From UBA1794 sp050946375 (lineage in GTDB: Bacteria > Bacteroidota > Bacteroidia > Bacteroidales > Bacteroidaceae), in the NCBI GenBank assembly GCA_050946375.1, contig JBMNUT010000004.1, positions 62,001 through 126,000 on the forward strand: a stretch of DNA of 64,000 nucleotides, given 5' to 3'. Of this stretch, positions 6,371 to 15,050 are shown one piece after another. The translations under genes were made by a program, and so were the position numbers. Each line of letters starts with the position of its first letter. Within the stretch, counting starts at the first letter, position 1. The notes under the pieces were generated by a model. It ran no database searches. It was not told the DNA's origin and was given only the letters and a program-made list of their open reading frames with translations.

Positions 6371-9286
6371 TTATTTTCCCTTGGGCTTTCCGGAAAAAGC
6401 GGCAGGGCTTTTCCCGGAAAGTTGCAGCTCTTCCCGGAGATAGGCCGAGGTGTATCCCACGCCGCTGCCGGCCACTTCCTCCGGAGTCCCGCAGGCGAGC
6501 AGTTGTCCGCCGTTCTTCCCGCCGTCGGGACCCATGTCTATTATGTAATCCGAGAGCTTGATCACGTCGAGGTTGTGCTCGATGACCAACACGGTGTTTC
6601 CCTTGTCGACCAGCCGGTTGAGGACATTCATCAAGACCCGTATGTCTTCGAAATGAAGCCCCGTGGTCGGCTCGTCCAGGATGTAGAGCGTCTTGCCCGT
6701 ATCCCGCTTGGCCAACTCGGTAGCCAACTTGACCCGCTGGCTCTCGCCTCCCGACAACGTAGTCGACGACTGCCCAAGGCGGATATAACCAAGGCCTACC
6801 TCCTGCAAAACCTTGATTTTGTTCAGAATCTGCGGCACATTCTCGAAGAATTCTACCGCGAGATTAATCGTCATATCCAATACGTCGGCAATAGACTTCC
6901 CTTTGTAGCGCACTTCCAAGGTTTCCCGGTTGTAGCGTTTTCCGTGGCATACTTCGCACGGTACATAGACGTCCGGCAAAAAGTTCATCTCGATGGTCTT
7001 ATAACCATTGCCCGAACAAGCCTCACAGCGTCCGCCCGAAACATTGAAAGAGAAACGCCCCGGTTTGTAACCGCGCATCTTCGATTCGGGAAGTTCGACA
7101 AACAGATTCCGAATATCGGAAAAGACCCCGCAATAAGTAGCCGGATTAGAACGCGGAGTGCGCCCGAGCGGCGACTGGTCTACGCATACCACTTTGTCGA
7201 TATGTTCAATCCCTTCCAGCTTATCATAAGGCAGCGGGTCGGTAAGCGAACGGTAGAACTTTTGGGAAAGGATGGGCTGAAGCGTATCGTTGACGAGCGT
7301 CGACTTTCCACTGCCCGATACACCGGTCACGCAAATCAGACAGCCTAAGGGGAAACGCACGTCTACGTTCTTCAGATTATTACCCCGTGCGCCCCGCAAT
7401 ACCAGTTCTTTTCCATTCCCTTTCCTGCGCTCGGAGGGTACCGGAATGCACAGCCGGTTGTTCAAATAACCCGCCGTAAGCGTTTTATCCTGCTCAAGCA
7501 TTTCCTGAGGAGTGCCGGCAAATACGACTTCACCGCCGAGCCTTCCGGCCTTCGGCCCCATATCTACGATATAGTCCGCAGCCAGCATCATGTCCTTGTC
7601 ATGCTCCACGACGATGACCGAGTTCCCCGCATCGCGCAAAGCCTGAAGGGAATGAATCAAACGACGGTTGTCCCGCTGATGAAGCCCAATGCTTGGCTCG
7701 TCCAGGATGTACAACACGTTGACCAACTGCGAGCCCATCTGCGTAGCCAGGCGTATGCGCTGGCTTTCTCCGCCGGAGAGAGTGGCCGTTGCCCGGTTCA
7801 AAGAGAGATAATCCAGCCCCACATCCAGCTGAAACTTCAAGCGGGAACGTATTTCCTTCAATATCTCCGTGGCAATACGCCTCTGCCGTTCGCTCAGTCG
7901 CTCTTCTATTCCGTCCAGCCAGGCATAGAGATCGGAAACATCCATCGAAGAAAGTTCGTAAATGTTCTTCCCGTCGATGCGGAAATGCAAAGCCTCCTGG
8001 TTCAAACGCGCGCCGCCACATTCCGGGCAGACAGCCGTTTGGGCAAATTGCTCCACCCATTTTTGAGCCGTCTTCGAGGGATTGGCTTCCTGCACGCTCT
8101 GTATATATTTGACTACGCCTTCGTAATCGGTAAAATAATCGCTCGACGTACCGATATGCTCGGCCTTTACTTTTACCCGCTCGGTAGTCCCGTACAAAAT
8201 GGTCTGTATCGCTTCGTCCGGGAGTTCGCCGACCGGCGTATCAAGCGTAGCTCCATACCCGCTTAAGATAGCTTCTATCTGCCAGAATATAAGACTGTTC
8301 TTGAATTTTCCTAAAGGAACGATTCCACCTGCGCGGACGGATAACGACCGATTCGGTATGACTTTGTCAATGTCAATCTTGCTGACGACTCCCAAACCCT
8401 TACACCGCGGACAAGCTCCTTGCGGAGAATTGAAAGAGAAGTTATGAGGCGCCGGGTCACGATAGGAAATGCCCGTAACCGGACACATCAGCATTTTACT
8501 GTAATGCCGCACCTCTTTAGTCTCATAATCCATCGTCAGCATCATGCCGTTGCCCTGCTTCAGAGCGGTTGCCACGGCCGACTGGAGACGTTTCTCATCG
8601 ACATCTTCCACTTTGAACTTATCAATCACGACCTCGATGGAGTGGTTTTTATAGCGGTCCAGCTTCATTCCGGGCTTTACCTCGCACAATTCTCCATCCA
8701 CACGGACGTTCAAATACCCCTTGCGGAGCACTTGCTCAAAAAGTTCCTTATAATGTCCCTTACGGTTGACCACCAAAGGCGCCAGCAGGCAAATGCGTTT
8801 GCCCGCATACGACTCGACAAGCAGATTAACAATCTGTTCTTCCGTATATTTCACCATGCGCTCACCCGAGAGATAGGAGTAAGCCTCTCCGGCCCGCGCA
8901 TACAGAAGGCGCAAATAGTCATAGACTTCCGTTATCGTCCCCACCGTAGAGCGGGGATTACGGTTCGTCGTTTTCTGATCGATGGAAATAACCGGACTCA
9001 AACCGGTGATACTATCCACATCGGGACGCTCCACATTGCCCAGAAAGTTACGGGCATAAGCCGAAAAAGTCTCGATATAACGGCGCTGTCCCTCTGCATA
9101 AATCGTATCAAAAGCCAGCGAAGACTTTCCACTGCCGCTCAATCCGGTCACAACAGTCAGGGTACCCCGCGGAATCGTCACGTCGATATTCTTCAGATTA
9201 TGCACGCGGGCGCCCAAGACCTCAATCTCTCCGGCATCTTCGCTCAGTATCTTATTGTCAGTTTCCTGTATCTCTTTTTCCTCCAT
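6371..9286 (-). CDS. uvrA: Excinuclease ABC subunit A
   Basis: Protein of 971 residues, the damage-recognition ATPase of nucleotide excision repair. It has two ABC modules: Walker A GLSGSGKSS (about residue 48) and GVSGSGKST (about 657), and signatures LSGGESQRIRLATQ and LSGGESQRVKLATE. The insertion domain contains SYRDPAPHNFSFNSPQGA. The C-terminal zinc finger (about 750-775) is intact with CEAC and CEVC. The first zinc finger reads CPVT...CPRC, so one of four cysteines is replaced by threonine. The conserved sequence ends near YLREEL, and the final 17 residues (QLSGKSPAAFSGKPKGK) are encoded by a copy of the 22-bp intergenic repeat. It follows the gliding-domain gene by 40 nt. Confidence 0.97.
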   Translation of the reverse strand: MEEKEIQETDNKILSEDAGEIEVLGARVHNLKNIDVTIPRGTLTVVTGLSGSGKSSLAFDTIYAEGQRRYIETFSAYARNFLGNVERPDVDSITGLSPVISIDQKTTNRNPRSTVGTITEVYDYLRLLYARAGEAYSYLSGERMVKYTEEQIVNLLVESYAGKRICLLAPLVVNRKGHYKELFEQVLRKGYLNVRVDGELCEVKPGMKLDRYKNHSIEVVIDKFKVEDVDEKRLQSAVATALKQGNGMMLTMDYETKEVRHYSKMLMCPVTGISYRDPAPHNFSFNSPQGACPRCKGLGVVSKIDIDKVIPNRSLSVRAGGIVPLGKFKNSLIFWQIEAILSGYGATLDTPVGELPDEAIQTILYGTTERVKVKAEHIGTSSDYFTDYEGVVKYIQSVQEANPSKTAQKWVEQFAQTAVCPECGGARLNQEALHFRIDGKNIYELSSMDVSDLYAWLDGIEERLSERQRRIATEILKEIRSRLKFQLDVGLDYLSLNRATATLSGGESQRIRLATQMGSQLVNVLYILDEPSIGLHQRDNRRLIHSLQALRDAGNSVIVVEHDKDMMLAADYIVDMGPKAGRLGGEVVFAGTPQEMLEQDKTLTAGYLNNRLCIPVPSERRKGNGKELVLRGARGNNLKNVDVRFPLGCLICVTGVSGSGKSTLVNDTLQPILSQKFYRSLTDPLPYDKLEGIEHIDKVVCVDQSPLGRTPRSNPATYCGVFSDIRNLFVELPESKMRGYKPGRFSFNVSGGRCEACSGNGYKTIEMNFLPDVYVPCEVCHGKRYNRETLEVRYKGKSIADVLDMTINLAVEFFENVPQILNKIKVLQEVGLGYIRLGQSSTTLSGGESQRVKLATELAKRDTGKTLYILDEPTTGLHFEDIRVLMNVLNRLVDKGNTVLVIEHNLDVIKLSDYIIDMGPDGGKNGGQLLACGTPEEVAGSGVGYTSAYLREELQLSGKSPAAFSGKPKGK
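6383..6440. repeat. 22-bp phased repeat array B inside uvrA 3-prime end
   Basis: GGGCTTTCCGGAAAAAGC, GGCAGGGCTTTTCCCGGAAA and TGCAGCTCTTCCCGGAGA follow each other at 22-bp spacing. They encode the extra C-terminal residues of UvrA on the minus strand. Confidence 0.7.
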
Positions 9287-9326
9287 TACAATCTTTATTC
9301 CCTTAAAATGACAGACATCTACCCTC

Positions 9327-9971
9327 TCAGCGCAGCAGATTGACCGCCTGTTTCACTTCGTATTCCTGTCCGTCGCCTCCCTGGGCTTTCACAACGATGA
9401 AATACACTCCGGTCGAACAACCGCCTCCATCCCAGCCTTCATCGGGATTATCCCACGAATAGACCTTCTTTCCCCAGCGATTGAATACCGCCGCCTGGAA
9501 ACTGACCAAAGACTCATAGCTCACCTTCAGTACATCGTGCACACCATCGCCATTGGGCGTAAACGTATTCGGCACGGAAAGCCGCGACTCGGAAAGCGAA
9601 ATCTGAAATTCAGGATATACCGTTGCCGAATCCGTATCGAGGTCGGTAATCGTAAGACGTATATAATAAGTTCCCATCCATTCTATGCGGCGGGAAAAAG
9701 AATCGTCGTAAGCCCGGTCGGGACTTGTAAATTCGGCGTTGTCCGCAAACTCCCAATCGTAGTGCAACCGGTCATTCTCGATCGTAACCCCTGCACTAAA
9801 TTCAACTTCCAGCGGGGCTTTTCCCGAAAAGACCGAGCCCGCTTCCAGCAAAGTGTCTACACTTTGTCCGTTATTCAGCGTAATATGCGCAGTAGGAGCG
9901 GCGTCATAAGTCTGGGCATTCAGCAACAAAGCCGAAAAGAATCCAAGGCAAACTAAAAAAAACGTCTTCAT
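9327..9971 (-). CDS. Exported protein with PKD-like and gliding-associated C-terminal domains
   Basis: Protein of 214 residues from the ATG at 9971, which directly precedes a signal peptide (MKTFFLVCLGFFSALLLNAQ). Residues about 25-125 form a PKD-like beta-sandwich (GKAPLEVEFSAG, YDWEFADN, GTYYIRLTITD). Residues about 130-214 match the gliding motility-associated (CHU_C, type B) C-terminal domain: VPNTFTPNGDGVHDVLKV, FNRWGKKVYSW, GWDGGG, GVYFIVVK. In gliding Bacteroidetes such domains are sorting signals for the type IX secretion system; no such system is visible here. A -7 box (9981-9988) lies just 10 nt from the start. It is the first gene of the uvrA operon. Confidence 0.88.
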   Translation of the reverse strand: MKTFFLVCLGFFSALLLNAQTYDAAPTAHITLNNGQSVDTLLEAGSVFSGKAPLEVEFSAGVTIENDRLHYDWEFADNAEFTSPDRAYDDSFSRRIEWMGTYYIRLTITDLDTDSATVYPEFQISLSESRLSVPNTFTPNGDGVHDVLKVSYESLVSFQAAVFNRWGKKVYSWDNPDEGWDGGGCSTGVYFIVVKAQGGDGQEYEVKQAVNLLR

Positions 9972-9980
9972 AGTAGTCTG

Positions 9981-9988
9981 CAAAAGTA
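9981..9988 (-). promoter_or_regulatory. -7 box of the gliding-domain/uvrA operon
   Basis: The minus strand reads TACTTTTG, matching TAnnTTTG. The start codon is only 10 nt downstream, so the transcript would have almost no leader. Confidence 0.65.
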
Positions 9989-10029
9989 GTGTTTCCTGAG
10001 GAATTATAGATGAAAAGAAGTATTTTTTA

Positions 10030-10037
10030 TACCTTTG
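10030..10037 (+). promoter_or_regulatory. -7 box of the LysM/barrel operon
   Basis: TACCTTTG matches TAnnTTTG, 32 nt before the ATG at 10069. It is divergent from the box at 9981-9988. Confidence 0.65.
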
Positions 10038-10068
10038 CCAACGAAATTCAATACCTATTTTGCCAAAC

Positions 10069-11409
10069 ATGGAAATGTCTTTTCGCTCCCTTCAGCGCCA
10101 TCTTTGCGCCTGTCTTGCAATTTTCGGACTTTCAACCATACTCTATGCCCAACAACCGCAAACGACTTCGGGCACAAACAACAGCAATTACCGCACCCAC
10201 GTCATACAGAAAGGCGAAACCCTCTTCCGCCTCACCCAAGTATACCACGTCAGTGCAAACGCCATCTGCCGGGCCAATCCCGGCTTGAGCGACCACAATT
10301 TCCCCATAGGGAAAGAAATTGTCATCCCCGTACCCGCCGGAGAAATCGATGCACCTGTAGACAACAAAACCAAACCGATGCGGATCAGTCTGCTCCTGCC
10401 ATTCGGTTTGGACGCTCCCTTGGCCGAATCGAGCCGGATGTTGGACTTCTACGAAGGCTTTCTGCTGGGGCTGGACACGCTCAAACAGCGGGGTTACTCC
10501 ATAAGTCTCAGTGTGTACGACACCGGAGGGGAAGGCTCTTCGCTGAAAAACCTGCTCAGCAAGCCCGAACTCAAGCAATCCGACCTGATAGTCGGAGGGT
10601 ATCATTGGGGACACATCAAGCAAATTTCCGATTTCTCCCGTACCAACCACATCAAAATGGTGCTCCCCTTCAGTTCCAACGACTACTTCGTACAGAATAA
10701 CCCCTATCTGTACATGGCAAATACTCCGCAAATTTACCTTTACCCCTCCGTACTGGAACGTTTTGAACTGTACTTCACCAACGTACACGTGTTCTTCCTC
10801 GACACGAAACACGAAAAAGACGACAAAAGGCAACTCATAAAAGACTTCAAAAGCTACTTCGAACGAAAAGGTATCTCCTACGAAACCGTAGCCCCCGGCA
10901 CTACCTCTACCCAACTGGCCCGGCTGCTCAAACGCAAGAAAGCCAACCTTTTCTTCCCGGTAGGCGGCTCTCGGGAAATTCTCGAAGAATGGATGCCCGT
11001 ACTCACCACCCTGCAGAAAGACAATCCCAAGCGCAACATACAACTTTTCGGCTATCCCGAATGGCAAACCTATGCCGGACAGTTCCTCCTGCGCTTCCAC
11101 CAACTCGATACTTATATATACAGCGCATTCTATACACATGCCGACTTCCCTTCCGCACGGCGCTTCAACGGTAAATTCCTCCACTGGTTCGGGCGCAATC
11201 CGGGCAAAGGTTACCCCTCGTTCGCCATGCTGGGTTACGACATAGCCCTTCATTTCGTACTCGCCGACGACAATCAGGAAATCTCCACGCTGCAGAACTG
11301 TTTTAAGTTCTCACCGATCGGAACCGCAAACGGCGGATACATCAACCGAAGCGTCTACTTCATCCATTATTCTACCGATATGGAAGTCATCAAAACCGAA
11401 ATCCAATGA
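10069..11409 (+). CDS. LysM domain protein with periplasmic-binding fold
   Basis: Protein of 446 residues from ATG 10069; a second in-frame ATG lies 6 nt on. An N-terminal signal segment (CACLAIFGLSTILYAQ) is followed by one LysM repeat (about 45-90, HVIQKGETLFRLTQVYHVSA, ANPGLSD). After it comes a region of about 330 residues starting MRISLLLPFGLD that resembles the amino-acid ABC-transporter type of periplasmic-binding fold (FYEGFLLGLDTLKQRGY, VYDTGG, LIVGGYH, LPFSSND). No permease or ATPase is nearby, so it is more likely an envelope sensor or peptidoglycan-associated protein than a transporter component. The stop overlaps the next start (ATGATGA). Confidence 0.85.
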   Translation: MEMSFRSLQRHLCACLAIFGLSTILYAQQPQTTSGTNNSNYRTHVIQKGETLFRLTQVYHVSANAICRANPGLSDHNFPIGKEIVIPVPAGEIDAPVDNKTKPMRISLLLPFGLDAPLAESSRMLDFYEGFLLGLDTLKQRGYSISLSVYDTGGEGSSLKNLLSKPELKQSDLIVGGYHWGHIKQISDFSRTNHIKMVLPFSSNDYFVQNNPYLYMANTPQIYLYPSVLERFELYFTNVHVFFLDTKHEKDDKRQLIKDFKSYFERKGISYETVAPGTTSTQLARLLKRKKANLFFPVGGSREILEEWMPVLTTLQKDNPKRNIQLFGYPEWQTYAGQFLLRFHQLDTYIYSAFYTHADFPSARRFNGKFLHWFGRNPGKGYPSFAMLGYDIALHFVLADDNQEISTLQNCFKFSPIGTANGGYINRSVYFIHYSTDMEVIKTEIQ

Positions 11410-12131
11410 TGAACCGTTTCCTACGCCCTTACGTCCGCATACTCCTGCTCTTCTCGGGTCTCTATATACTGCATTGCACACCGGCCCAGGCCCAAATCGG
11501 CGAACAACGCAACAACCTGGCGATAGGAGTCAATGGAGGCGTCAATCTTTCCTCCGTCAGTTTCATTCCCTCCTTCCGGCAAGCTACCAAACAAGGCCCG
11601 GTATTCGGATTCACGGCCCGCTACATTTCAGAAAAATACTTCTCCATGATATGCGGTGCACAGGTGGAAGTCAACTATTCACAGTACGGCTGGACCACTG
11701 CCACCGACGAAGGGGAGACGCGCTCCTGCACCCGTTCGCTCAACTATCTGGAGATTCCCTTCCTGGCCCACATGGCATTCGGCTGGGACTACGGCTTCCA
11801 GGGATTCATTCACGCAGGTCCCCAAATCGGAGTCCTGCTCGGAGAATCGGTCAACATGACCGACGACTACATACAACACTCTTCCTTTGCCAACTACTCC
11901 AACGGCGAAAAAGCTGCTACGCTCGACATCGACCACCGCTTCGACTATGGCATTGCCGCCGGAGCCGGCTTTGAATGGCACACACGCCGCTTCGGAAGTT
12001 TCATCGTCGAAGGGCGTTATTACCTCGGTCTGGGCGACATTTTCGACAATGGGGCAGCGGCCGATTTCGAACGCTCCGCACACCGCAACATCGTAATCAA
12101 GGCGACTTACCTCTTCGACATAACCCGTTGA
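11406..12131 (+). CDS. Outer-membrane beta-barrel protein (PorT-like/OMP_b-brl)
   Basis: Protein of 241 residues with a signal peptide (ILLLFSGLYILHCTPAQAQ). The body alternates short amphipathic strands with glycine-rich turns (LAIGVNGGVNLSSVSF, GPVFGFTARYIS, CGAQVEVNYSQYGW, GIAAGAGFEW, FIVEGRYYLGLGDI) and ends on a hydrophobic strand NIVIKATYLFDI, as in small outer-membrane barrels of the porin/PorT-like family. It is translationally coupled to the LysM protein, suggesting the pair links peptidoglycan to the outer membrane. A strong terminator follows at 12204-12240. Confidence 0.87.
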   Translation: MMNRFLRPYVRILLLFSGLYILHCTPAQAQIGEQRNNLAIGVNGGVNLSSVSFIPSFRQATKQGPVFGFTARYISEKYFSMICGAQVEVNYSQYGWTTATDEGETRSCTRSLNYLEIPFLAHMAFGWDYGFQGFIHAGPQIGVLLGESVNMTDDYIQHSSFANYSNGEKAATLDIDHRFDYGIAAGAGFEWHTRRFGSFIVEGRYYLGLGDIFDNGAAADFERSAHRNIVIKATYLFDITR

Positions 12132-12203
12132 GAAGCACGCCACGCTCATCTTGCGGCATCTTCCCCCATCCATCTCACGAGACCACTATTCCGAAAAAGA
12201 TTT

Positions 12204-12240
12204 CGGGTTTGCCCATACCCAAAGGCAAACCCGATTTTTT
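12204..12240. terminator. Strong terminator after barrel gene
   Basis: CGGGTTTGCC (12204-12213) pairs with GGCAAACCCG (12224-12233) and is followed by ATTTTTTT. On the minus strand the stem is followed by AAATCTTTTT, so it may also end the SDR transcript. Confidence 0.85.
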
Positions 12241-12327
12241 TACGTTCGCAGAAGCCGACCTGTTGCTGAAACAGACGCTCTTTCCCGTCCCAATCGGCCG
12301 GCTTACGAGGAAGCCACACTGCGGCCT

Positions 12328-13062
12328 TCACCCGACTCGCATACGCAGCAATACGCCCAGCGGCAACCGTTTCCACAAAGCGGCCACCCAGCGCCAACGC
12401 CGGGATACGTATATCAAGTCCTGTTTCCTGTCCAGCCCGGCCATAATCTGCCGGCACGCTTTCTCCAGAGGAACCACCCAAAAGAGTCCCTCCCCTTTCG
12501 CCATATCCGTATCGACGAAGCCCGGGCGAATTTCCGTTATCTGCACAAAAGGAGCGAAGTGATGCGCCCAGCAACGGATGCCTTCCACATAATTGATTTG
12601 ATAAGCCTTGGTCGCACTGTAAGCGGCAGCTCCACCCTGTCCACGCAAGCCACCTACCGAAGTAATGACCGCCAGGTGTCCGCATCCCTGCTGCCTGAAG
12701 CGGGCAAGAGCCCAATCTACCACACAAGTCCATCCGACTACATTGGTCAACAAAGCCCTCCGTTCCAAACTATAATCCAAATCCGGATTGACATCTCCCG
12801 TCCCTGCAGCAAGGAATACACGGTCTACCACTCCTCCCAAGTGCATCGCAGCCTGCTCCAACGCTTCGGTCAGGGCTTCCGTGGAAACCGACACGTCACA
12901 CGATACCGGCACACAACGGCCTGGAAACATATCCGACAAACTCTGCAAAAGCTCTGCCCTACGCCCCATAATACCGACAAGGACATCCGGACGCGAAGCA
13001 TACATCTCGGCAATTCTACGTCCTATCCCGGAAGTAGCACCTACAATTAAAACTTTTTCCAT
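12328..13062 (-). CDS. Short-chain dehydrogenase/reductase
   Basis: Protein of 244 residues from the ATG at 13062. The longer frame to 13101 would start inside the promoter box. The classical SDR layout is present: cofactor loop GATSGIGRR at the N-terminus, CDVS acidic turn, AAGTG, and catalytic Ser-Tyr-Lys in ITSVGG...AYSATKA, followed by RPGFVDTDM. The GRRAE stretch after strand 2 (MGRR) favours NADP over NAD, by family precedent. The substrate cannot be told from sequence. It is a single-gene unit. Confidence 0.9.
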   Translation of the reverse strand: MEKVLIVGATSGIGRRIAEMYASRPDVLVGIMGRRAELLQSLSDMFPGRCVPVSCDVSVSTEALTEALEQAAMHLGGVVDRVFLAAGTGDVNPDLDYSLERRALLTNVVGWTCVVDWALARFRQQGCGHLAVITSVGGLRGQGGAAAYSATKAYQINYVEGIRCWAHHFAPFVQITEIRPGFVDTDMAKGEGLFWVVPLEKACRQIMAGLDRKQDLIYVSRRWRWVAALWKRLPLGVLLRMRVG

Positions 13063-13098
13063 TCTGATTTTTCTTTTCGTTCTGTACTTTTTCGGGCG

Positions 13099-13106
13099 CA
13101 AAGATA
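13099..13106 (-). promoter_or_regulatory. -7 box of SDR gene
   Basis: The minus strand reads TATCTTTG, 37 nt before the chosen ATG at 13062. It supports that start over the longer reading frame. Confidence 0.65.
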
Positions 13107-13138
13107 GAACGCAGAAAAAATGCTTTTCTTGAAGTATT

Positions 13139-13726
13139 TCAAGATTTGGACTCGCGGCGTATTTTCCGGCGAATCGTGCTCACCGTTTCCGGAGTGACTC
13201 CAATGAAAGAAGCTATCTCCTTAAGCGGACGCAGCTCCTTGAGTTCCGGGTAGTGAGCCATCAGGTCGCGGTAACGCTCCTCGGGCGTACAGCAATAACT
13301 GTCCAGCAAACGCTTGTAGCTCAGGACAAACATTTGTTCCGCCAGGATACGCCCGATGCCGTCGCCATCCGGCCGGGCAGCCATCCACTCCCTCATCCGT
13401 GCGTAAGACACAAGACGCAAACGACAAGGCGTAACTGCCTGAATATCGACAAGAGAAGACCGTGCACACAAATTCGCCGTATATTCACCGACCAGACTGC
13501 CAGAGAAAGTATAGCCGACCACATGTTCATTACCCTTTGCGTCAGTCCGCAGAAAACGGCATATTCCTTCTTCCAGCAAACCGACCATCGGCGACGGCCC
13601 ATTCTGCCGCACCAGATATTCCTTTTTCTCCAACATCCGTACTTTTCCTTCGCTCTGTATCCAGTCGATTAAAGGCGACAATTCCACAGTAGTAAAGCGA
13701 TATTCGTCGACAGGGCCGTTATTCAT
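13139..13726 (-). CDS. CRP/FNR-family transcriptional regulator
   Basis: Protein of 195 residues from the ATG at 13726 (MNNGPVDEYRF). Upstream in-frame codons cross the promoter and a repeat array and are not protein-like. It has an N-terminal cyclic-nucleotide-binding-type barrel (KEYLVRQNGPSPMVGLLEEG, VVGYTFSGSLVGEYTA). The C-terminal helix-turn-helix is LKEIASFIGVTPETVSTIRR. No FNR-type cysteine cluster is evident. The short linker is typical of Bacteroidetes CRP-like proteins of about 190 residues. The target is unknown; neighbours are an SDR and an alpha/beta hydrolase, each with its own promoter. Confidence 0.9.
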   Translation of the reverse strand: MNNGPVDEYRFTTVELSPLIDWIQSEGKVRMLEKKEYLVRQNGPSPMVGLLEEGICRFLRTDAKGNEHVVGYTFSGSLVGEYTANLCARSSLVDIQAVTPCRLRLVSYARMREWMAARPDGDGIGRILAEQMFVLSYKRLLDSYCCTPEERYRDLMAHYPELKELRPLKEIASFIGVTPETVSTIRRKIRRESKS

Positions 13727-13753
13727 CGGAAGCGTATTGCATGGTTTGAGCCG

Positions 13754-13761
13754 CAAAGATA
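13754..13761 (-). promoter_or_regulatory. -7 box of CRP-like gene
   Basis: The minus strand reads TATCTTTG, 27 nt before the start at 13726. The upstream promoter region is occupied by repeat array C. Confidence 0.65.
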
Positions 13762-13763
13762 AG

Positions 13764-13845
13764 AGGCTTTCCGGAAAAAGCCTTTGATGTTTTTCCGATT
13801 TCCTCAAAGACTTTTTCCAAAAAGATGCAAGGGAAACGACGCAGG
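13764..13845. repeat. 22-bp phased repeat array C
   Basis: Units are GGCTTTCCGGAAAAAGCC, TTTGATGTTTTTCCGATT, CAAAGACTTTTTCCAAAA and TGCAAGGGAAACG, at 21-22 bp spacing. They sit directly upstream of the CRP-like gene promoter. Confidence 0.7.
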
Positions 13846-13943
13846 GAAGAAAAAGAAACGGGCGACCCACGTGCATCGCCATGCCCATGAACCGCCCATT
13901 TTCAGAAAAACAGATAGTAACGTCTTCTGTCACCCGTCTCAGG

Positions 13944-15014
13944 TTACTTTAAATACGTACGGAAGAACTGCTCCATTTTGTCGTACGGAATCACTCCCGC
14001 CTTGTTGTCGTAAAGGTCCACATGCGTAGCGCCGGGAATAATCATCAGTTCCTTGTTGTCGCCCTTCAGGCGCTTGAAAGCATCTTCGCTAAAGTAACGG
14101 GAATGAGCCTTCTCGCCATGAATGACCAGCACGGCATTGCGGATCTCATCGATGTAGGTGAGCAACGGCATGTTGATAAACGAAAGCGCCGAAGTCTTGT
14201 TCCAACCGTTGTTCGAGTTAAGCGAACGCACGTGATAGCCCCGCTTTGTCTTATAATAATCGTAGTAGTCCTTCACAAACCAGGGAGCATCGTCGGGCAA
14301 CGGGTCTACCACACCGCCGGCCAAGGCATACGTCCCGTTTTTGGCATCCTCCGTACGCTGGGCATTGAGTTGCTTACGCAATTCGTAACGGGCATCGGCA
14401 TCCATCGAATCAAAATAACCGTTGGCGTTGACCCGGCTCATGTCGTACATCGTGGAAGCGACCGTTGCCTTGATGCGCGTATCGATAGCAGCCGCGTTGA
14501 GCGCCATTCCGCCCCAGCCGCAAATGCCGATAATACCGATGCGCTCCGGATCTACATCGTCGCGGGTAGTAAGATAGTCGACCGCTGCACAAAAATCTTC
14601 CGTATTGATGTCGGGCGAAGCCACATAACGGGGTTCCCCTGCGCTCTCGCCGGTATAGGATGGGTCGAATGCTATCGTGAGAAAACCGCGCTCGGCCATC
14701 GTCTGGGCATAAAGTCCCGAGGCTTGCTCTTTTACGGCTCCGAACGGACCGCACACGGCGATGGCTGCCAGCTTGCCTTCCGCATCTTTCGGGATATACA
14801 AGTCGGCCGCAAGCGTAATACCGTAGCGGTTGCGGAACGTAACTTTACTGTGGTTCACTATGTCGCTCTTGGGAAAAATCTTATCCCATTCCTGCGTTAA
14901 TTTCAAATCTTCGTTCATATATACAGAATTTGAGTTACCTGTTTGTGGTTCCGTAGCATTCAGGCTTCCCATGCAGCACAAGAAAGCCAGAAGCGCTATT
15001 CCTGATTTTTTCAT
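13944..15014 (-). CDS. Exported alpha/beta hydrolase with cysteine in the nucleophile elbow
   Basis: Protein of 356 residues with a signal peptide (SGIALLAFLCCMGSLNATE). The alpha/beta-hydrolase core runs YGITLAADLYIP, CGPFGAVKEQ, then the nucleophile elbow GIIGICGWGGMAL, VLVIHGEKAHSRYFSE and GATHVDLYD (the catalytic histidine). The elbow has Cys where most esterases have Ser, as in dienelactone hydrolases, and the Asp/His pair is in the expected order. YcjY-type hydrolases are the closest match I can name. The substrate is unknown. Confidence 0.87.
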   Translation of the reverse strand: MKKSGIALLAFLCCMGSLNATEPQTGNSNSVYMNEDLKLTQEWDKIFPKSDIVNHSKVTFRNRYGITLAADLYIPKDAEGKLAAIAVCGPFGAVKEQASGLYAQTMAERGFLTIAFDPSYTGESAGEPRYVASPDINTEDFCAAVDYLTTRDDVDPERIGIIGICGWGGMALNAAAIDTRIKATVASTMYDMSRVNANGYFDSMDADARYELRKQLNAQRTEDAKNGTYALAGGVVDPLPDDAPWFVKDYYDYYKTKRGYHVRSLNSNNGWNKTSALSFINMPLLTYIDEIRNAVLVIHGEKAHSRYFSEDAFKRLKGDNKELMIIPGATHVDLYDNKAGVIPYDKMEQFFRTYLK

Positions 15015-15042
15015 ATTCGTTCTGCTTTATTGATTACAACGG

Positions 15043-15050
15043 CAAAGATA
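15043..15050 (-). promoter_or_regulatory. -7 box of alpha/beta hydrolase gene
   Basis: The minus strand reads TATCTTTG, 29 nt before the start at 15014. Confidence 0.65.

Noticed and set aside
9820..9860. Repeat unit inside the PKD-protein gene (GGGGCTTTTCCCGAAAAG)
   Set aside because: The residues there (GKAPLEVEFSA) are normal for a PKD fold and only one unit is present, so chance resemblance is more likely than insertion.
13727..13933. N-terminal extension of the CRP-like protein
   Set aside because: It is encoded by a repeat array and passes through the -7 box. The start at 13726 fits family length.
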